Part shown: positions 43,657 to 54,500 of the stretch, one piece after another
Numbering within the stretch: the stretch's first letter is position 1
How the letters are laid out: each line of letters opens with the position of its first letter
Origin: a virus
Strand: one strand, 5' to 3'
Length of the DNA stretch: 64,000 bases
Virus record (IMG/VR): IMGVR_UViG_3300020061_000004
Location: 1 to 64,000 of that record
Notes under the pieces: model-generated
Database searches by the model: none
What the model was told of the DNA's origin: nothing
Seen by the model: only the letters and a program-made list of their open reading frames with translations
Translations under genes and position numbers: made by a program

Positions 43657-46173
43657 TTATTTGTTTGAAGGTGCCATTTTACTTATATTATCAATTGCTT
43701 CGTCTATAGTTTTAAATCTTGTTAATGCTTCTACGGCATTTTGAGCATGAACATATGTAGGCATGTACATATTGTTTAGTATAATTTTATTTCCCGCCTT
43801 ATTATGAATTCTTAAAAAGACACTTTTATCATTTGGATCATCAGGATTAACTTTTACCATATCATACTTTAATTCATAGTTTCTTCCTGATGTAGTTACT
43901 AGATCATTTACTTTTCCATTTAATCTCAAAGCAAAATCATATCCTGAAAAAGGTTTAACTTCATTACCAAATCCTAATATTTGTTGCTGAGATGGATCAA
44001 CTGGAATTCTTAATACTTTATAATCTTCAGGTTTATTACCTGTCTTATAATTAACAGTAACTGTCGGTGTCAGGTTTCCTTCGAGAGTACTATATCCTTT
44101 ATCTATTACTTGAATATTATTCATATTAAGTCCTACAGATGAAAATCCTTGATTCTCAGTACCATCTTCATTATAAGCATGCAAGTTACCACTTTTTACG
44201 TTACCTTCCAACATTTTTGCTATATTTTTATCTTTATCATCAGTAATAGTTACACGAGGTGCTCTAAATACTTCAGATGCTGATCCTATTAAAGCATTAC
44301 GTTCACTATCTCTATTCTGTAGATAAGCAGACATTGCTTTTGAGTCAATTCCTGGAAGTTCTCCATCAGGACTAGCCCCTATAGCTGCAAGCTTTTGTGC
44401 TTTTTGAGCATTAGCATTATCTATAACTTGCTGTCCATATAATATTTTACCATTAACTCTTCTATTTGGTATTCTTCCACTACTAAATAAATCATGTTCT
44501 TTCTGAATAGCTTGTACTGCATTATACTTAGCTAACTTATCTGGTGTAGCACCATATTTCTGCTGAATCTGTTTATCGATTCCTGTATAATAATTATCTA
44601 TAGCTTCTATTTCTTTTTGATTTTCCTGATACTTTTTAGCATATGATTTAAATTCAGGATCAAGTTGCTCAAAATTTATTTGTTTACCCTGTGTAAGAGA
44701 ATCTAATGCTGCAAATTTTTGTTGCATTGCTGCTCGCATTTCAGGTGTAAGATTTACAACTATATGACCATTAGGTAATAAATCAGATGTTGTAACATTA
44801 TCATCATCTTTCAGATGTGCTAAAGTCTTAGCATACTGTAGCTTTAATTGTTCATTAGCTGCTACTAAATCAGTCTTTCTACTATCAAGATTATCTTTAG
44901 TTACCTCATTAGCCTGAGTAGTTTTTGCTGCATTATATCCAGGAAGTCCACTATAATCAGGTTGTCCATTTTTTCCAACACGACCTCTTGATGTATTATT
45001 CTGTCTAGCATTAGGGTCTTGAATGATAGTAGTATGTCCAAAATCATCTTGGAAGTACATTAAACCATCCTTAGCCATTTCTATCTCCTGCTGTTTAGCA
45101 TCATGTCCTTGCTGATATGCAAACTTCTGTTTATCCATTTCATACTTCAACTTGAACATCTTATCTGTTGCAGGCTGGAGTTTGGTAGTAGCTTCACTAA
45201 AAGCATATCTATCTTGTAAACCTTTTAGTTTATCATTTAGATAGAGATTTTCCTTGATTTGTTCTGCATTCTTTCTTACAGGTGAAAGAAGTGTATTTAT
45301 TTGATTAGTAGTACTATCAATTAATTGTTGATATTTGTCTTGATCCTGAATATTTACAGAAGCTTTCAGTTTAGTTTTATAGTCATCTAATTGACTCGTA
45401 GCTACACCAACTTTCTTATAAGTCTCAGCATCATAAGCTTTAGTAAGATCAGACACAGGAAGATTCTGATATTGATAACGTCCTTCTATAGCAAGTTGCT
45501 GACGCTGTTCAGGAGTAAGCATTTTCTGTGCTGTATCCCATATCTGATCAGGTGATACTATCTTCTGGGTATCAATACGATACATTAGTCCCTTATCTGT
45601 AATAGTAGTACTAACATTTGGATGTGCAGCTATTTTTTCAAATAACTTACTCCAATCATCTTCATATTTAACATATGGAGTGATTTCACCTGCACCTGCA
45701 CCAACTGAAGCACCTGCTTTATCATCATTAAACCAGTCTGAGAACTTATTCATATCATACCATTCATTGGCAGGATTCCAGTTCTTAGGGTTCTTTTCTT
45801 TTAATGTTTTATATTGATCTTGAACATAGCGAAATGCCCTAGTTCCAGCTATGGCATTAATTACTGTAGGATCATTATATATCTGAGGAGCAAGACCAGC
45901 TATCTGGTTGGTGATATTAGGATCACTATAATCTACACCACCTATATTATTAGTAGTTTCTACTAGGTTATTTATCTTAGAGTTGAGATAATCCTTATCC
46001 ACACCTCTCACTACATCAAGAGAGGAGGCTTGATCAATTGCACCTTGTACCTTATTTACACCTTGATCAAATTGAGACTGTTTAGTCTCAAGAACACGAC
46101 CCAGTAGATTTAGGTCTACTGGAGTCGTGTAATCATTAGGCTTATGAATTATAGAGGCGTGAGAAATGGGCAT
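43657..46173 (-). CDS. large helical cargo protein, 838 aa
   Basis: Begins MPISHASIIHKPNDYTTPVD and continues with a helical segment (LETKQSQFDQGVNKVQGAID), VDKDYLNSKINNLVE and GVDYSDPNITNQI. I associate this opening with internal/cargo proteins of large Bacteroidota phages. The middle is long coiled-coil (about residues 250-560, rich in Lys, Gln, Glu), and the C-terminal 250 residues are more beta-rich. No catalytic motif. It directly precedes the RNA polymerase gene (2-nt gap) and has a late-type promoter in front. Likely packaged in head or tail and ejected; inferred from context. Confidence 0.65.
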   Translation of the reverse strand: MPISHASIIHKPNDYTTPVDLNLLGRVLETKQSQFDQGVNKVQGAIDQASSLDVVRGVDKDYLNSKINNLVETTNNIGGVDYSDPNITNQIAGLAPQIYNDPTVINAIAGTRAFRYVQDQYKTLKEKNPKNWNPANEWYDMNKFSDWFNDDKAGASVGAGAGEITPYVKYEDDWSKLFEKIAAHPNVSTTITDKGLMYRIDTQKIVSPDQIWDTAQKMLTPEQRQQLAIEGRYQYQNLPVSDLTKAYDAETYKKVGVATSQLDDYKTKLKASVNIQDQDKYQQLIDSTTNQINTLLSPVRKNAEQIKENLYLNDKLKGLQDRYAFSEATTKLQPATDKMFKLKYEMDKQKFAYQQGHDAKQQEIEMAKDGLMYFQDDFGHTTIIQDPNARQNNTSRGRVGKNGQPDYSGLPGYNAAKTTQANEVTKDNLDSRKTDLVAANEQLKLQYAKTLAHLKDDDNVTTSDLLPNGHIVVNLTPEMRAAMQQKFAALDSLTQGKQINFEQLDPEFKSYAKKYQENQKEIEAIDNYYTGIDKQIQQKYGATPDKLAKYNAVQAIQKEHDLFSSGRIPNRRVNGKILYGQQVIDNANAQKAQKLAAIGASPDGELPGIDSKAMSAYLQNRDSERNALIGSASEVFRAPRVTITDDKDKNIAKMLEGNVKSGNLHAYNEDGTENQGFSSVGLNMNNIQVIDKGYSTLEGNLTPTVTVNYKTGNKPEDYKVLRIPVDPSQQQILGFGNEVKPFSGYDFALRLNGKVNDLVTTSGRNYELKYDMVKVNPDDPNDKSVFLRIHNKAGNKIILNNMYMPTYVHAQNAVEALTRFKTIDEAIDNISKMAPSNK

Positions 46174-46188
46174 AATCTAATTGTTATA

Positions 46189-46240
46189 CAAATATAAGCA
46201 TTTTCAAGTACTTATACGAACTTGTAATTGAAATTGTTTA
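46189..46240 (-). promoter_or_regulatory. late-type promoter upstream of the cargo/RNA polymerase genes
   Basis: Read leftward: TAAACA-N7-TTACAAGTTC (46240-46218), 21 nt, then TATATTTG (46196-46189). The spacing equals that of the elements at 58844 and 32050. The -7 box ends 16 nt before the ATG at 46173, as at 58777. Confidence 0.7.
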
Positions 46241-49200
46241 TTTTACTTCTACTAGGTTATTTCCATCATACCTAAATACCTTACCTGCAAGTTTATAAGA
46301 CTTTCCGGGTGTAAAGGTTGTTACTCCTTTTGCAGACATGTTTTGGGGAGCAGTATATTGATTAGGCTGGATAGGAGTATTAGCAGTGAATGTAGGATTA
46401 TATCCGTTATAGTTACCATATTGATCAAATGCTTTAGACATCTTCTGAATAAGGTCTCCATTACGGTTTAAAGCTGCATTTTCAGCTACTGTCTTGTAAA
46501 GACTATCCAAAGCTGTAAGCTTCTGCTCCTGCTGTTTAGCCTTACCAGTAAGTACTTTTTCTTCGAAAGCTTCACGACTTTGCTGATCAGACTGAGCTTG
46601 CCTATCTCTAGCCTGAGTATTGTATTGAATCTCTTGATTCTTAATCTGGGCATTTTGATTCTCATAATTACCAATTACCTGATTGTTTAATGCATATTTA
46701 CGTGAAGCTAAGTTTGATATATTAGCTAACTGTGCTCCTATATTATTTGGAGCAGTTTCTTGTACAGCTTTAACAGCAGTATTGAAATCAGTTTCATTAG
46801 CATTTAATGCCGCTGTAGGATCAACCTGATGAAGCTGTAATTGATTTATCTTAGTAGGATTATATTTCTCTGCAAGACGTTCACTACCAGCAACATATGC
46901 ACCTATTGGAGAAGCAAGATCATACCAGTTAAGAGGTTGATTAAAATTACTCTTAGGTTGAGGTACTCTTTGTAAGTTATTAACTATAGGAGATGGTTGT
47001 ACTTTATCATTATACTGTCTTGGAGCTTGCTTTTGTGGTGGTATGTCATTATCAGTCCACATACGAGGTCCCACAGCCAGATTAACAAGGCGTTTACCAA
47101 GATTATTATCAGGATATAATTCTGCTAATTTCTGAAGATTTTCAGGGTCTTGTAATACTCCGGGTTTAAACTGTCCTCTTTTAACACCACTAGTAGCATC
47201 ATCCTTATCATATACAAGTCCTGCTTTAACAGCCTTATCATATCCTTGATTCTGGATACCTTCCTGCCACATTTGACGTATAGCATCAGGATTATTCTTT
47301 AATGCAAAGGTATAAGCAGCTCTCTGAAGATCAGCATTACTTTTAACATTAGCTACATTTACACCTGCTTTCTTAAGTTGATCAACATATTCATCAACTG
47401 TAGTATTATCAGGGAATGCATCTGAATTACCAGCAGGAGTGGTCTGTCCCGACTTATTTCCAGGATATGCTGTAACACCATTCTGAGCCTTCATTGTATA
47501 TTTCTTACCACCGTATTTCATCTCTTGATCACTAGAACCATCATTATTAATACCAAGAGCAGCTTTAGTCATTTCTTGATGATCAAATAGACGATTAAAT
47601 AGTTCTTCTTTAGTAGGAATTGCTTGGAAACTATCAATATTTAGTTTTGTTGAGTTCTGAGCATATTTATCGAGATAATTCTTTCCCTTACCTGCAAGTT
47701 CTATATTCTTAACAAGTTTACCTCTTTCCTTTTCAAGATTAGCATTTCCTTCTATGAGAGCTTGAGCATGAGACATGCTACTATTAGTATCAAGTCCTGT
47801 AAGTACTTTAATCTGTTCAGGATTAAGTCTTAAATACTTAGATATTTTATCTCCACGAAGTCTTGAAGTATTTTCTAATACACGGTGAACATCAGGAAGC
47901 ATTTCACCACCTTGTTCATGTGTATTACCATTAGGATCAACTTGCTGCATATTTCCTTGCTGATCAGTATATACTTCACCTTTCTCTGCTTCAACATTAG
48001 CTCTATCAGCCATACTATCAGGAAGTCCACCAACTTGCTGAATTCCTCCAGCTTGCATAATCATATTTTTATCAATTTCATATTCTGAAAGATCATTATA
48101 TAGATCACCACTTGTTCCTACTCCTCCATATTGTTTCTTAAGACTTGGATATTTTGCATATACTTTAGCCTTTACATCAGGTCTATGATGAAGTCCAGCT
48201 AGACGAAGAGCATCTCTACCATCTGCTTTAGTAGGAATAGGATATGAGCGATTTCCACCTGCAAAATCAACTTTCTTAACCATTGGATATGGATGACTCT
48301 TACTACCATAATCACTACTACGAGATAGACCACCTGCTTTCATAGTACTAGTAGGAGCAGCAGGTTGAGTTACTGTTGAATTCTGAGCAGGAGTAGGATT
48401 GGCATTATAATCCTTGAAATATCCTTCATCATTTAACTCTTTTGCACTCTGTAAACGAGCTTGTACATTATTATAAATACTACTATAAGATGCAGGTTTA
48501 AAACTTGCATTATCAATAAAGCTATCATCTTTCAAATAACCTTTATCTTGATAGGATTTTATCATCTTCTGCATATTTCCTTCTCCACCATTATAATTGG
48601 CTAGAAGAAAGAAATCCTGCTGCTTTGGTGTTAGTTTTACACCACTTTGCTTAGTATAAGCTGCTAATTGATCTTGAGACTGTCTCATCATAGCACTCTT
48701 AGCCATTAAAGCATCAGCATCAGTTTTAAATGCAGGAGCTTTCAAATCCATTCCACTACTACTTTCATTTTTTGTAGAAGCATCAAATGTTGTAAAATTA
48801 TTACTAAAACCTTTCGGTAAATAACCTTCTTTTTCTAAATCTTTAGCATTACCTGCAAAAGTATCAAGCCCATAATTATAGAAACCATCTACAGGATAAT
48901 CAGCAGCTTTATCTTTATTCTTACTAACCCAATCTACATATGCCTCAGAAGCATTTCCAGAGGCTTTTTTATCTACTGAACCACTCATACCCTCTTCCAT
49001 TGCGGAAGAGTATAGAAGAGCTGGATTAAGCTTATTTTGCCTTGCAGCAGAATATACCGCATCTCGTACATTACCTTGACTACTTTGGAATTCAGTATCT
49101 AGTTTATTTCCCCAATTATATCTACCTTGATCACTTAAATATGGATTATTAGCATATTTCTTTCTTAATGCATCTTTTGTAGGAAATTGTCCAGCAGACT

Positions 49201-50638
49201 GTTGTGCTTGTACTTGAGTCTGAGGAGTTGATCCAGATACTGGAGCTTGAGGGTTGCCTGTAGCAGCCTGAGATGCAGCTTGTGTAGCTTTATTCTGTGC
49301 AGATGTTGCAGGATTAGCAATTACACCATTCTTATTGAACTTCAGCTGTCCAGAGGCATCTTTAGACACACTATATCCCATTTGAGTATAACGATCAGCT
49401 ATCTGCTGTTCAGCAGGACTAAATCCACCACCAGCTTGTGCAGCAGGTTTCTGCTGTACGTTTGTGTTTGGTGTACTATAATAGTTAGCTACAGGATCAA
49501 GATTAAAACGTCCTGTCTTCTGACGAAGTATATCTGTTGGATCATTCTGATTAACTGGACTACCATAGAACCCTTGAATTAATTGCTCAGGAGTTCTTCC
49601 TTGAGGCTGTGTAGCCTTATAGATATAAGCCTTCTGTATAAGTGCTTGCTGATCAGGTGTATATACACCTTGAGTATTAGTACGTTTATTATTAGCTAAT
49701 ACACTATTAATATCATCTGCAAAGTATGCTTCATTAATTCCACTAGCATGAGAAGCACCAATATTCTGCTGAGTAAATCCTCCACCAGTTTGTGCAAGTA
49801 AATTACCTATTTCATCTTCATCATCATATGTACTATCCCATCCCATATCATCCCACTGCCCTACATTTCCACCAAGCTGTCCTTTATGAAGATCACCACT
49901 CTTGAAACGACGAGCAAGAGCTTTACGACGAGGAGTACAAGTACTTTTCGACATTGGTGTACAATATCCTTTATGTGCTGGATTGATAGCACCTTTAATC
50001 CATCCACCAGCTTTGAATTCTGTTAGAACATCTCCACTATAATCATTTGTATCTTCTGGATTAGTATATGTTAAACCAGCATCAGGTTGTTGTCCACCTA
50101 CTTGATATTTCTTCTTAGTCTTTCCTCCCATTTTAAAATAGGCAGGATTATTATTATTTCCTTGACTTTCCATATTCTCATACCCATTACCTTGGCGCTG
50201 CTGAAGATATTGATTAAATTCATTCCTAGATGCTTTATTGCTAGCAATTGTATTTGCAATAGCTGTAGTAGCAGAAGCAGCCGCATTGAATCCTTCTACT
50301 AGAGGATTAAGTTTCCTTGTAGCAAGATTCCAAGGTTGAGGTCCTTGATTAGATTGTCCTTGTTGGGTAGCAGGACCATGGGTTCCCGGATTACCGGGCT
50401 GTTCAGGTTGTTTAGAATAATTACTAGGGTCTAGTACATTAGCTCTTTGAGGGAGAGTTGCCCTTTTAGATACAATATCTGGCATATTAGGAACATCTAC
50501 ATTTTCAGTAGGTGCTATTCCTAATTTATCATTCATATAGTTACCATATGTAGGATCAACCAAATTGTTTAATTGATTAGAAGTATTAGTTCCAACCTGA
50601 GCTTTCTTTATTGAATATTTTTTCTTAGTCTTTTGCAT
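46238..50638 (-). CDS. cargo/structural protein with lytic transglycosylase-like domain and GG motifs
   Basis: 1466 residues. At about 525-700 there is a lysozyme-like transglycosylase domain: LNPALLYSSAMEEGMSG with a catalytic-type Glu near 546, and FFLLANYNGGEGNMQKMI about 135 residues later. It would cut peptidoglycan during DNA entry. Many short basic-GG motifs are scattered through it (KMGGKTKKKYQVGG, FKAGGW, MKAGGL, KQYGG, MKYGGKK). The segment SHPYPMVKKVDFAGGNRSYP followed by IPTKADGRDALRLAGLH also looks conserved; I associate it with cargo proteins of crAss-like phages. The long Gln/Asn-rich stretches are probably disordered. Starts in a TAATG junction with the 289-residue gene. Confidence 0.72.
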   Translation of the reverse strand: MQKTKKKYSIKKAQVGTNTSNQLNNLVDPTYGNYMNDKLGIAPTENVDVPNMPDIVSKRATLPQRANVLDPSNYSKQPEQPGNPGTHGPATQQGQSNQGPQPWNLATRKLNPLVEGFNAAASATTAIANTIASNKASRNEFNQYLQQRQGNGYENMESQGNNNNPAYFKMGGKTKKKYQVGGQQPDAGLTYTNPEDTNDYSGDVLTEFKAGGWIKGAINPAHKGYCTPMSKSTCTPRRKALARRFKSGDLHKGQLGGNVGQWDDMGWDSTYDDEDEIGNLLAQTGGGFTQQNIGASHASGINEAYFADDINSVLANNKRTNTQGVYTPDQQALIQKAYIYKATQPQGRTPEQLIQGFYGSPVNQNDPTDILRQKTGRFNLDPVANYYSTPNTNVQQKPAAQAGGGFSPAEQQIADRYTQMGYSVSKDASGQLKFNKNGVIANPATSAQNKATQAASQAATGNPQAPVSGSTPQTQVQAQQSAGQFPTKDALRKKYANNPYLSDQGRYNWGNKLDTEFQSSQGNVRDAVYSAARQNKLNPALLYSSAMEEGMSGSVDKKASGNASEAYVDWVSKNKDKAADYPVDGFYNYGLDTFAGNAKDLEKEGYLPKGFSNNFTTFDASTKNESSSGMDLKAPAFKTDADALMAKSAMMRQSQDQLAAYTKQSGVKLTPKQQDFFLLANYNGGEGNMQKMIKSYQDKGYLKDDSFIDNASFKPASYSSIYNNVQARLQSAKELNDEGYFKDYNANPTPAQNSTVTQPAAPTSTMKAGGLSRSSDYGSKSHPYPMVKKVDFAGGNRSYPIPTKADGRDALRLAGLHHRPDVKAKVYAKYPSLKKQYGGVGTSGDLYNDLSEYEIDKNMIMQAGGIQQVGGLPDSMADRANVEAEKGEVYTDQQGNMQQVDPNGNTHEQGGEMLPDVHRVLENTSRLRGDKISKYLRLNPEQIKVLTGLDTNSSMSHAQALIEGNANLEKERGKLVKNIELAGKGKNYLDKYAQNSTKLNIDSFQAIPTKEELFNRLFDHQEMTKAALGINNDGSSDQEMKYGGKKYTMKAQNGVTAYPGNKSGQTTPAGNSDAFPDNTTVDEYVDQLKKAGVNVANVKSNADLQRAAYTFALKNNPDAIRQMWQEGIQNQGYDKAVKAGLVYDKDDATSGVKRGQFKPGVLQDPENLQKLAELYPDNNLGKRLVNLAVGPRMWTDNDIPPQKQAPRQYNDKVQPSPIVNNLQRVPQPKSNFNQPLNWYDLASPIGAYVAGSERLAEKYNPTKINQLQLHQVDPTAALNANETDFNTAVKAVQETAPNNIGAQLANISNLASRKYALNNQVIGNYENQNAQIKNQEIQYNTQARDRQAQSDQQSREAFEEKVLTGKAKQQEQKLTALDSLYKTVAENAALNRNGDLIQKMSKAFDQYGNYNGYNPTFTANTPIQPNQYTAPQNMSAKGVTTFTPGKSYKLAGKVFRYDGNNLVEVK

Positions 50639-51507
50639 TATATTCTTTTTTCGTATACTTTACCAGTAAATTGTGCAGTGTCTTGTGGACCCCTTAATAT
50701 TTTATATTTACTACCATCTGATACAGCTACAGGATTTCCACTATCTAATCCTCTTATTGTATTAGTACCTTTTAGATTTAATACTGCTCTCTGATAGTTG
50801 TCATTATTCAAACCTTGCCTTTGTGTTGCTTCATCATCAGCATATAAAGTTTTACCTCCTGTTTGATAATCTGTATTATAAGCACCACCAGCTTTATATC
50901 CTACATTATAGACTCCTCCTGCTTTTGCAGTGGGAGTTACATTTATACCCATCTTTTGAGCTATTGGATCATTACTAATAGTGTTAATTGCAGTATTTTG
51001 AATATCCTGATAAGTAGTATCTGATCTACCTCCGGGTCCATAAGGAAGTTGAGGAGTATACTTCTGAGAAGGTCTTGTAGAAGCATACTTAATATTATTT
51101 ATCTGATTCTTTAACCAAGGCGCACTTTGTTGAGAATATACTGTACTAGCATTCCCTAATGTTCCTCCGCCATACTGCATCTGTGGTTTAGAGGATTGAG
51201 GTTGCTGTTGAGTATCTCCCATGATATACCCCATCAATTGGTAATCTGTGTCTGTTAACTCTTCATTCTCAAAATCATGAGTATCTGTAGCCATTTTCTC
51301 AGAATCAGAATCAGATAATTCCTCATGTTCAGTATCATCCATTTCTGTTAGATCATTAAGATCATCATCATCTAGTTGTTGTAGATCATTAATGTCATTA
51401 GGATCACCATTCTGTGTAGCTGCTTGGCTACTCATCATATTGATCATCCCTTGCTGCTGAGCAATCTGAGGATCAAGAGTTGTAGTATCTAAGAAATCAA
51501 AAGCCAT
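50638..51507 (-). CDS. acidic small cargo-like protein with GG motifs, 289 aa
   Basis: The N-terminal 90 residues are very acidic (LQQLDDDDLNDLTEMDDTEH and onward), then disordered Gln/Ser/Pro-rich. The C-terminal half carries several xGG motifs (MQYGGG, AKAGGVYNVGYKAGGAYN, YQTGGK), the same kind as in the 1466-residue protein, and ends with a basic strand YKILRGPQDTAQF. It lies between muzzle and cargo genes with 1-nt overlaps on both sides. Possibly cargo-binding or a scaffold-like chaperone; this is inference. Confidence 0.55.
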   Translation of the reverse strand: MAFDFLDTTTLDPQIAQQQGMINMMSSQAATQNGDPNDINDLQQLDDDDLNDLTEMDDTEHEELSDSDSEKMATDTHDFENEELTDTDYQLMGYIMGDTQQQPQSSKPQMQYGGGTLGNASTVYSQQSAPWLKNQINNIKYASTRPSQKYTPQLPYGPGGRSDTTYQDIQNTAINTISNDPIAQKMGINVTPTAKAGGVYNVGYKAGGAYNTDYQTGGKTLYADDEATQRQGLNNDNYQRAVLNLKGTNTIRGLDSGNPVAVSDGSKYKILRGPQDTAQFTGKVYEKRI

Positions 51508-54500
51508 TATCTATATGTTTTTACTTCGTGGTTTACAAGCCATTTAAAAATGAATTTATAGTTAGAAGTAGCATCATTACTCAACTTCACTCTACAATAT
51601 TCTCCTCTTATTCTTCTTTTATTTAAATCAGGCATTTGGTAGTCCAAAGCCTTATTATTAAGCTTTTTCTCTGTATTTGCACAGTTATTAAGCCATAATG
51701 GCATGTTATTTAGCCTATTATTTACAATATCATAGAAGGTATTTATTCTCCATATTCCGTCTGCATTAGTGACTCTAATTGTAGTAGAGTCTATATTCTG
51801 TATTGGGAACTGACGAAGAGTGTTTAAGTTCCTCTTGTCATGATATTCTAAGTTTAATTGGCCAGAGTTCTGGTTTTGTGTGAATACCACTGCTTTGTTG
51901 AATGTCTTATCGATGGTATAATAAGGATCAAACTGATTATGATATCTAATAACGTCGAGGCCATATTCTATTGAGTTTTGGTTGTTTTTATTAATATCTG
52001 GTTTGGTGATTGTTTGTATTGTAAATGGATATAGTTTACCACCAAATACCTGATATGATTTATTTGTTTGATTATGTATTGAAGCTGTACTTGTTGCACT
52101 ATTACTACCACTTATGAAGTAATCTACTCCTTCTATATAATAGTTAGGAAGATATGAATGATAACTAACCCAACTCTTTAAGAAGAAGTTATAAGAAATA
52201 GTCCAACTCTTATTGCAAAAGTACTTAATATCTGTGAGATTAACAACTGTTCTTGTAGGAACAGTAGGAATAAAGAATACTTTAGCAATTGGGTCCCATT
52301 CAACAGTTGGATCAATTACTTTATAGTCTAATTTAGTGATTAAAAAGCGGTTAAAACGCTTATCAAAACACAATGTAGTTCCTACACCCTTAAAACTATT
52401 ATCAAGATCACTATCAGTCATAGATGGAAAATCCTTAAGAAGTTGGAAGGGAAGGTTCTCTTTAAACCAGTTCTTCATACCATTCTTAGAGATTTCATCA
52501 AGTCCTTCTGGTGATAAGTTAAATATCTGGCCACGTTTAGAATCTACCCAAATATGTCCATATTCAGTATTTAATATAAACTGACTCTGAGCACCACCAT
52601 ATCCTAATGTAGTATGAGAATACTCTTGAGGCTTTGATGCAAACATACCTCCAGTACCAACCTGAATACTATCAGGGGTATTGGTTGGGATGGTGATGTA
52701 TGCATTAAAGATTTGAAAAGTATTCTCTGATCTTACTAATACTTTATCATTCTCAATACCATCCACTGCTATAAGTTTACCATTAGAAAGAGGGAAGTTA
52801 TAGAAGTCATTTGGTCTGTAATTCAACCAATTAGGACCATTAGAGAAAATAATTCCATTAGGGAAGTTTACTCTACATTGTCTATTTGGCTGGAAATCAG
52901 GAGGATATTGTCCATAAAAATGCTCCTCATTCTGTTTAGAATAAGTATTATTATAAAAGAAGGTATTATCTTCAGAAGGTGGAACATTTTTCTCTTGTAA
53001 CCAGAAGTTTAAATCTGTTGTATGAGGATAGAAATCTCCTTGTAGACTATTCTGAGCAGTTCTAAAGTCTACATCTCTATCACTCTCTACTAAGAAATAG
53101 GGAATACCATAGTTATATAGATACATTACACCATTCTGATAGAAGAACTTTTCTGTCTTACAATCTAAGTTAGAATTAGGACGACCTAATATTTGCCAAG
53201 GATTAGTGAATAAATCAGTAATATTTCCTGATGTTAATGCTTGTGCAATACCTGTTGTTGTTTGATACCAATAACGAGGATATCCTACATTTCCAAGAAT
53301 TGTATAGTCTATATCAGCACCATCGATATTTCTAAAGTTTGTAGATATCCAGAAGGAATGCTTACGTTTTATAGCAAATCTGTTGATGAATACATCACCT
53401 CCAAATATATTAAGCTGACAATCCACATAAGTATTATTCTTAAAGTAAATACATGATCCAGTATCTATATACTGTATATCATTAATATTACCATATTGAT
53501 CAGGTACATAGTTCTTTATAGAGCCATAATAAGAGGATATTTGGCTTGTATATATTTGATTAATGTGATTACTAAAGTCATCATTAGCATTCATTATAAA
53601 CCTTGATCCATCTACATTTGTAGGAGCTGGAAAGGCTGTATTAGTTTCTAATGTCTTTAAGTATAATGAACTTTCTCTGTTAAAGTTATTAAAATGAATA
53701 GTACTTTGTCCACTAATAAGACCTGTTATATTCTCATTAATAAGACTTAATTCAGGTTTTAAATAGGAATAATTCTCTATTTCTCTTCTTTTAAATCCCG
53801 AATTAGTTACATTTGAGTAGTTATTATATATACCTACAGCTTGTGCCTGTACTGCATAGTTCTTATAAGGAACCAAACTCTTTATCAGATCAATAATTAC
53901 ATTTGTTTCAGTTAATACTAATGCAAACTGATTAAATGCATTCTGCGCCAATATAAGCGCATTAAAGGCAGGATCCATTCCCGGGTAAAGTCCACTCTTA
54001 ATCTGTTGTGGTGTACCTTGTATTGTCGTTATATTACGTTCAGCTATTCTTGTACCAACACCAGCTAATGATCCAATATCTACACCTGTAGATGGATTCC
54101 AAAATGGTCCTGATAATGTAGCAGGAGGAGATGAAGGATCAGCAGGGTCTCCAAGTTGAGATGAAGATTGAATATCTCTTTCATCTATATTTGGTACATC
54201 TGTTGTTCCTGAACCATCCCATGATTCTGGTGTTGAAATAGTAGTTATTTCTCCTGTTCCTTCAGCCAGTGTTCCTGAAACAATACCAACAGGGATATTA
54301 CCACTTGCATCTGTATCTGTAGTATATGCATTTACTCTCTTTACAACATCCGCTCTAACTGTGTAGTTTTCTGTCTGTTGTGGCTGATATGATGTAAGCA
54401 TAGCAACAAGACCACCTGCAAGAGCTAAAGCATATGCAAATGCAGAAAGCATCTTTTCTTTTGCTTGTAGGTCTGCATAGTTGAAATAAGTGTTTGCTGT

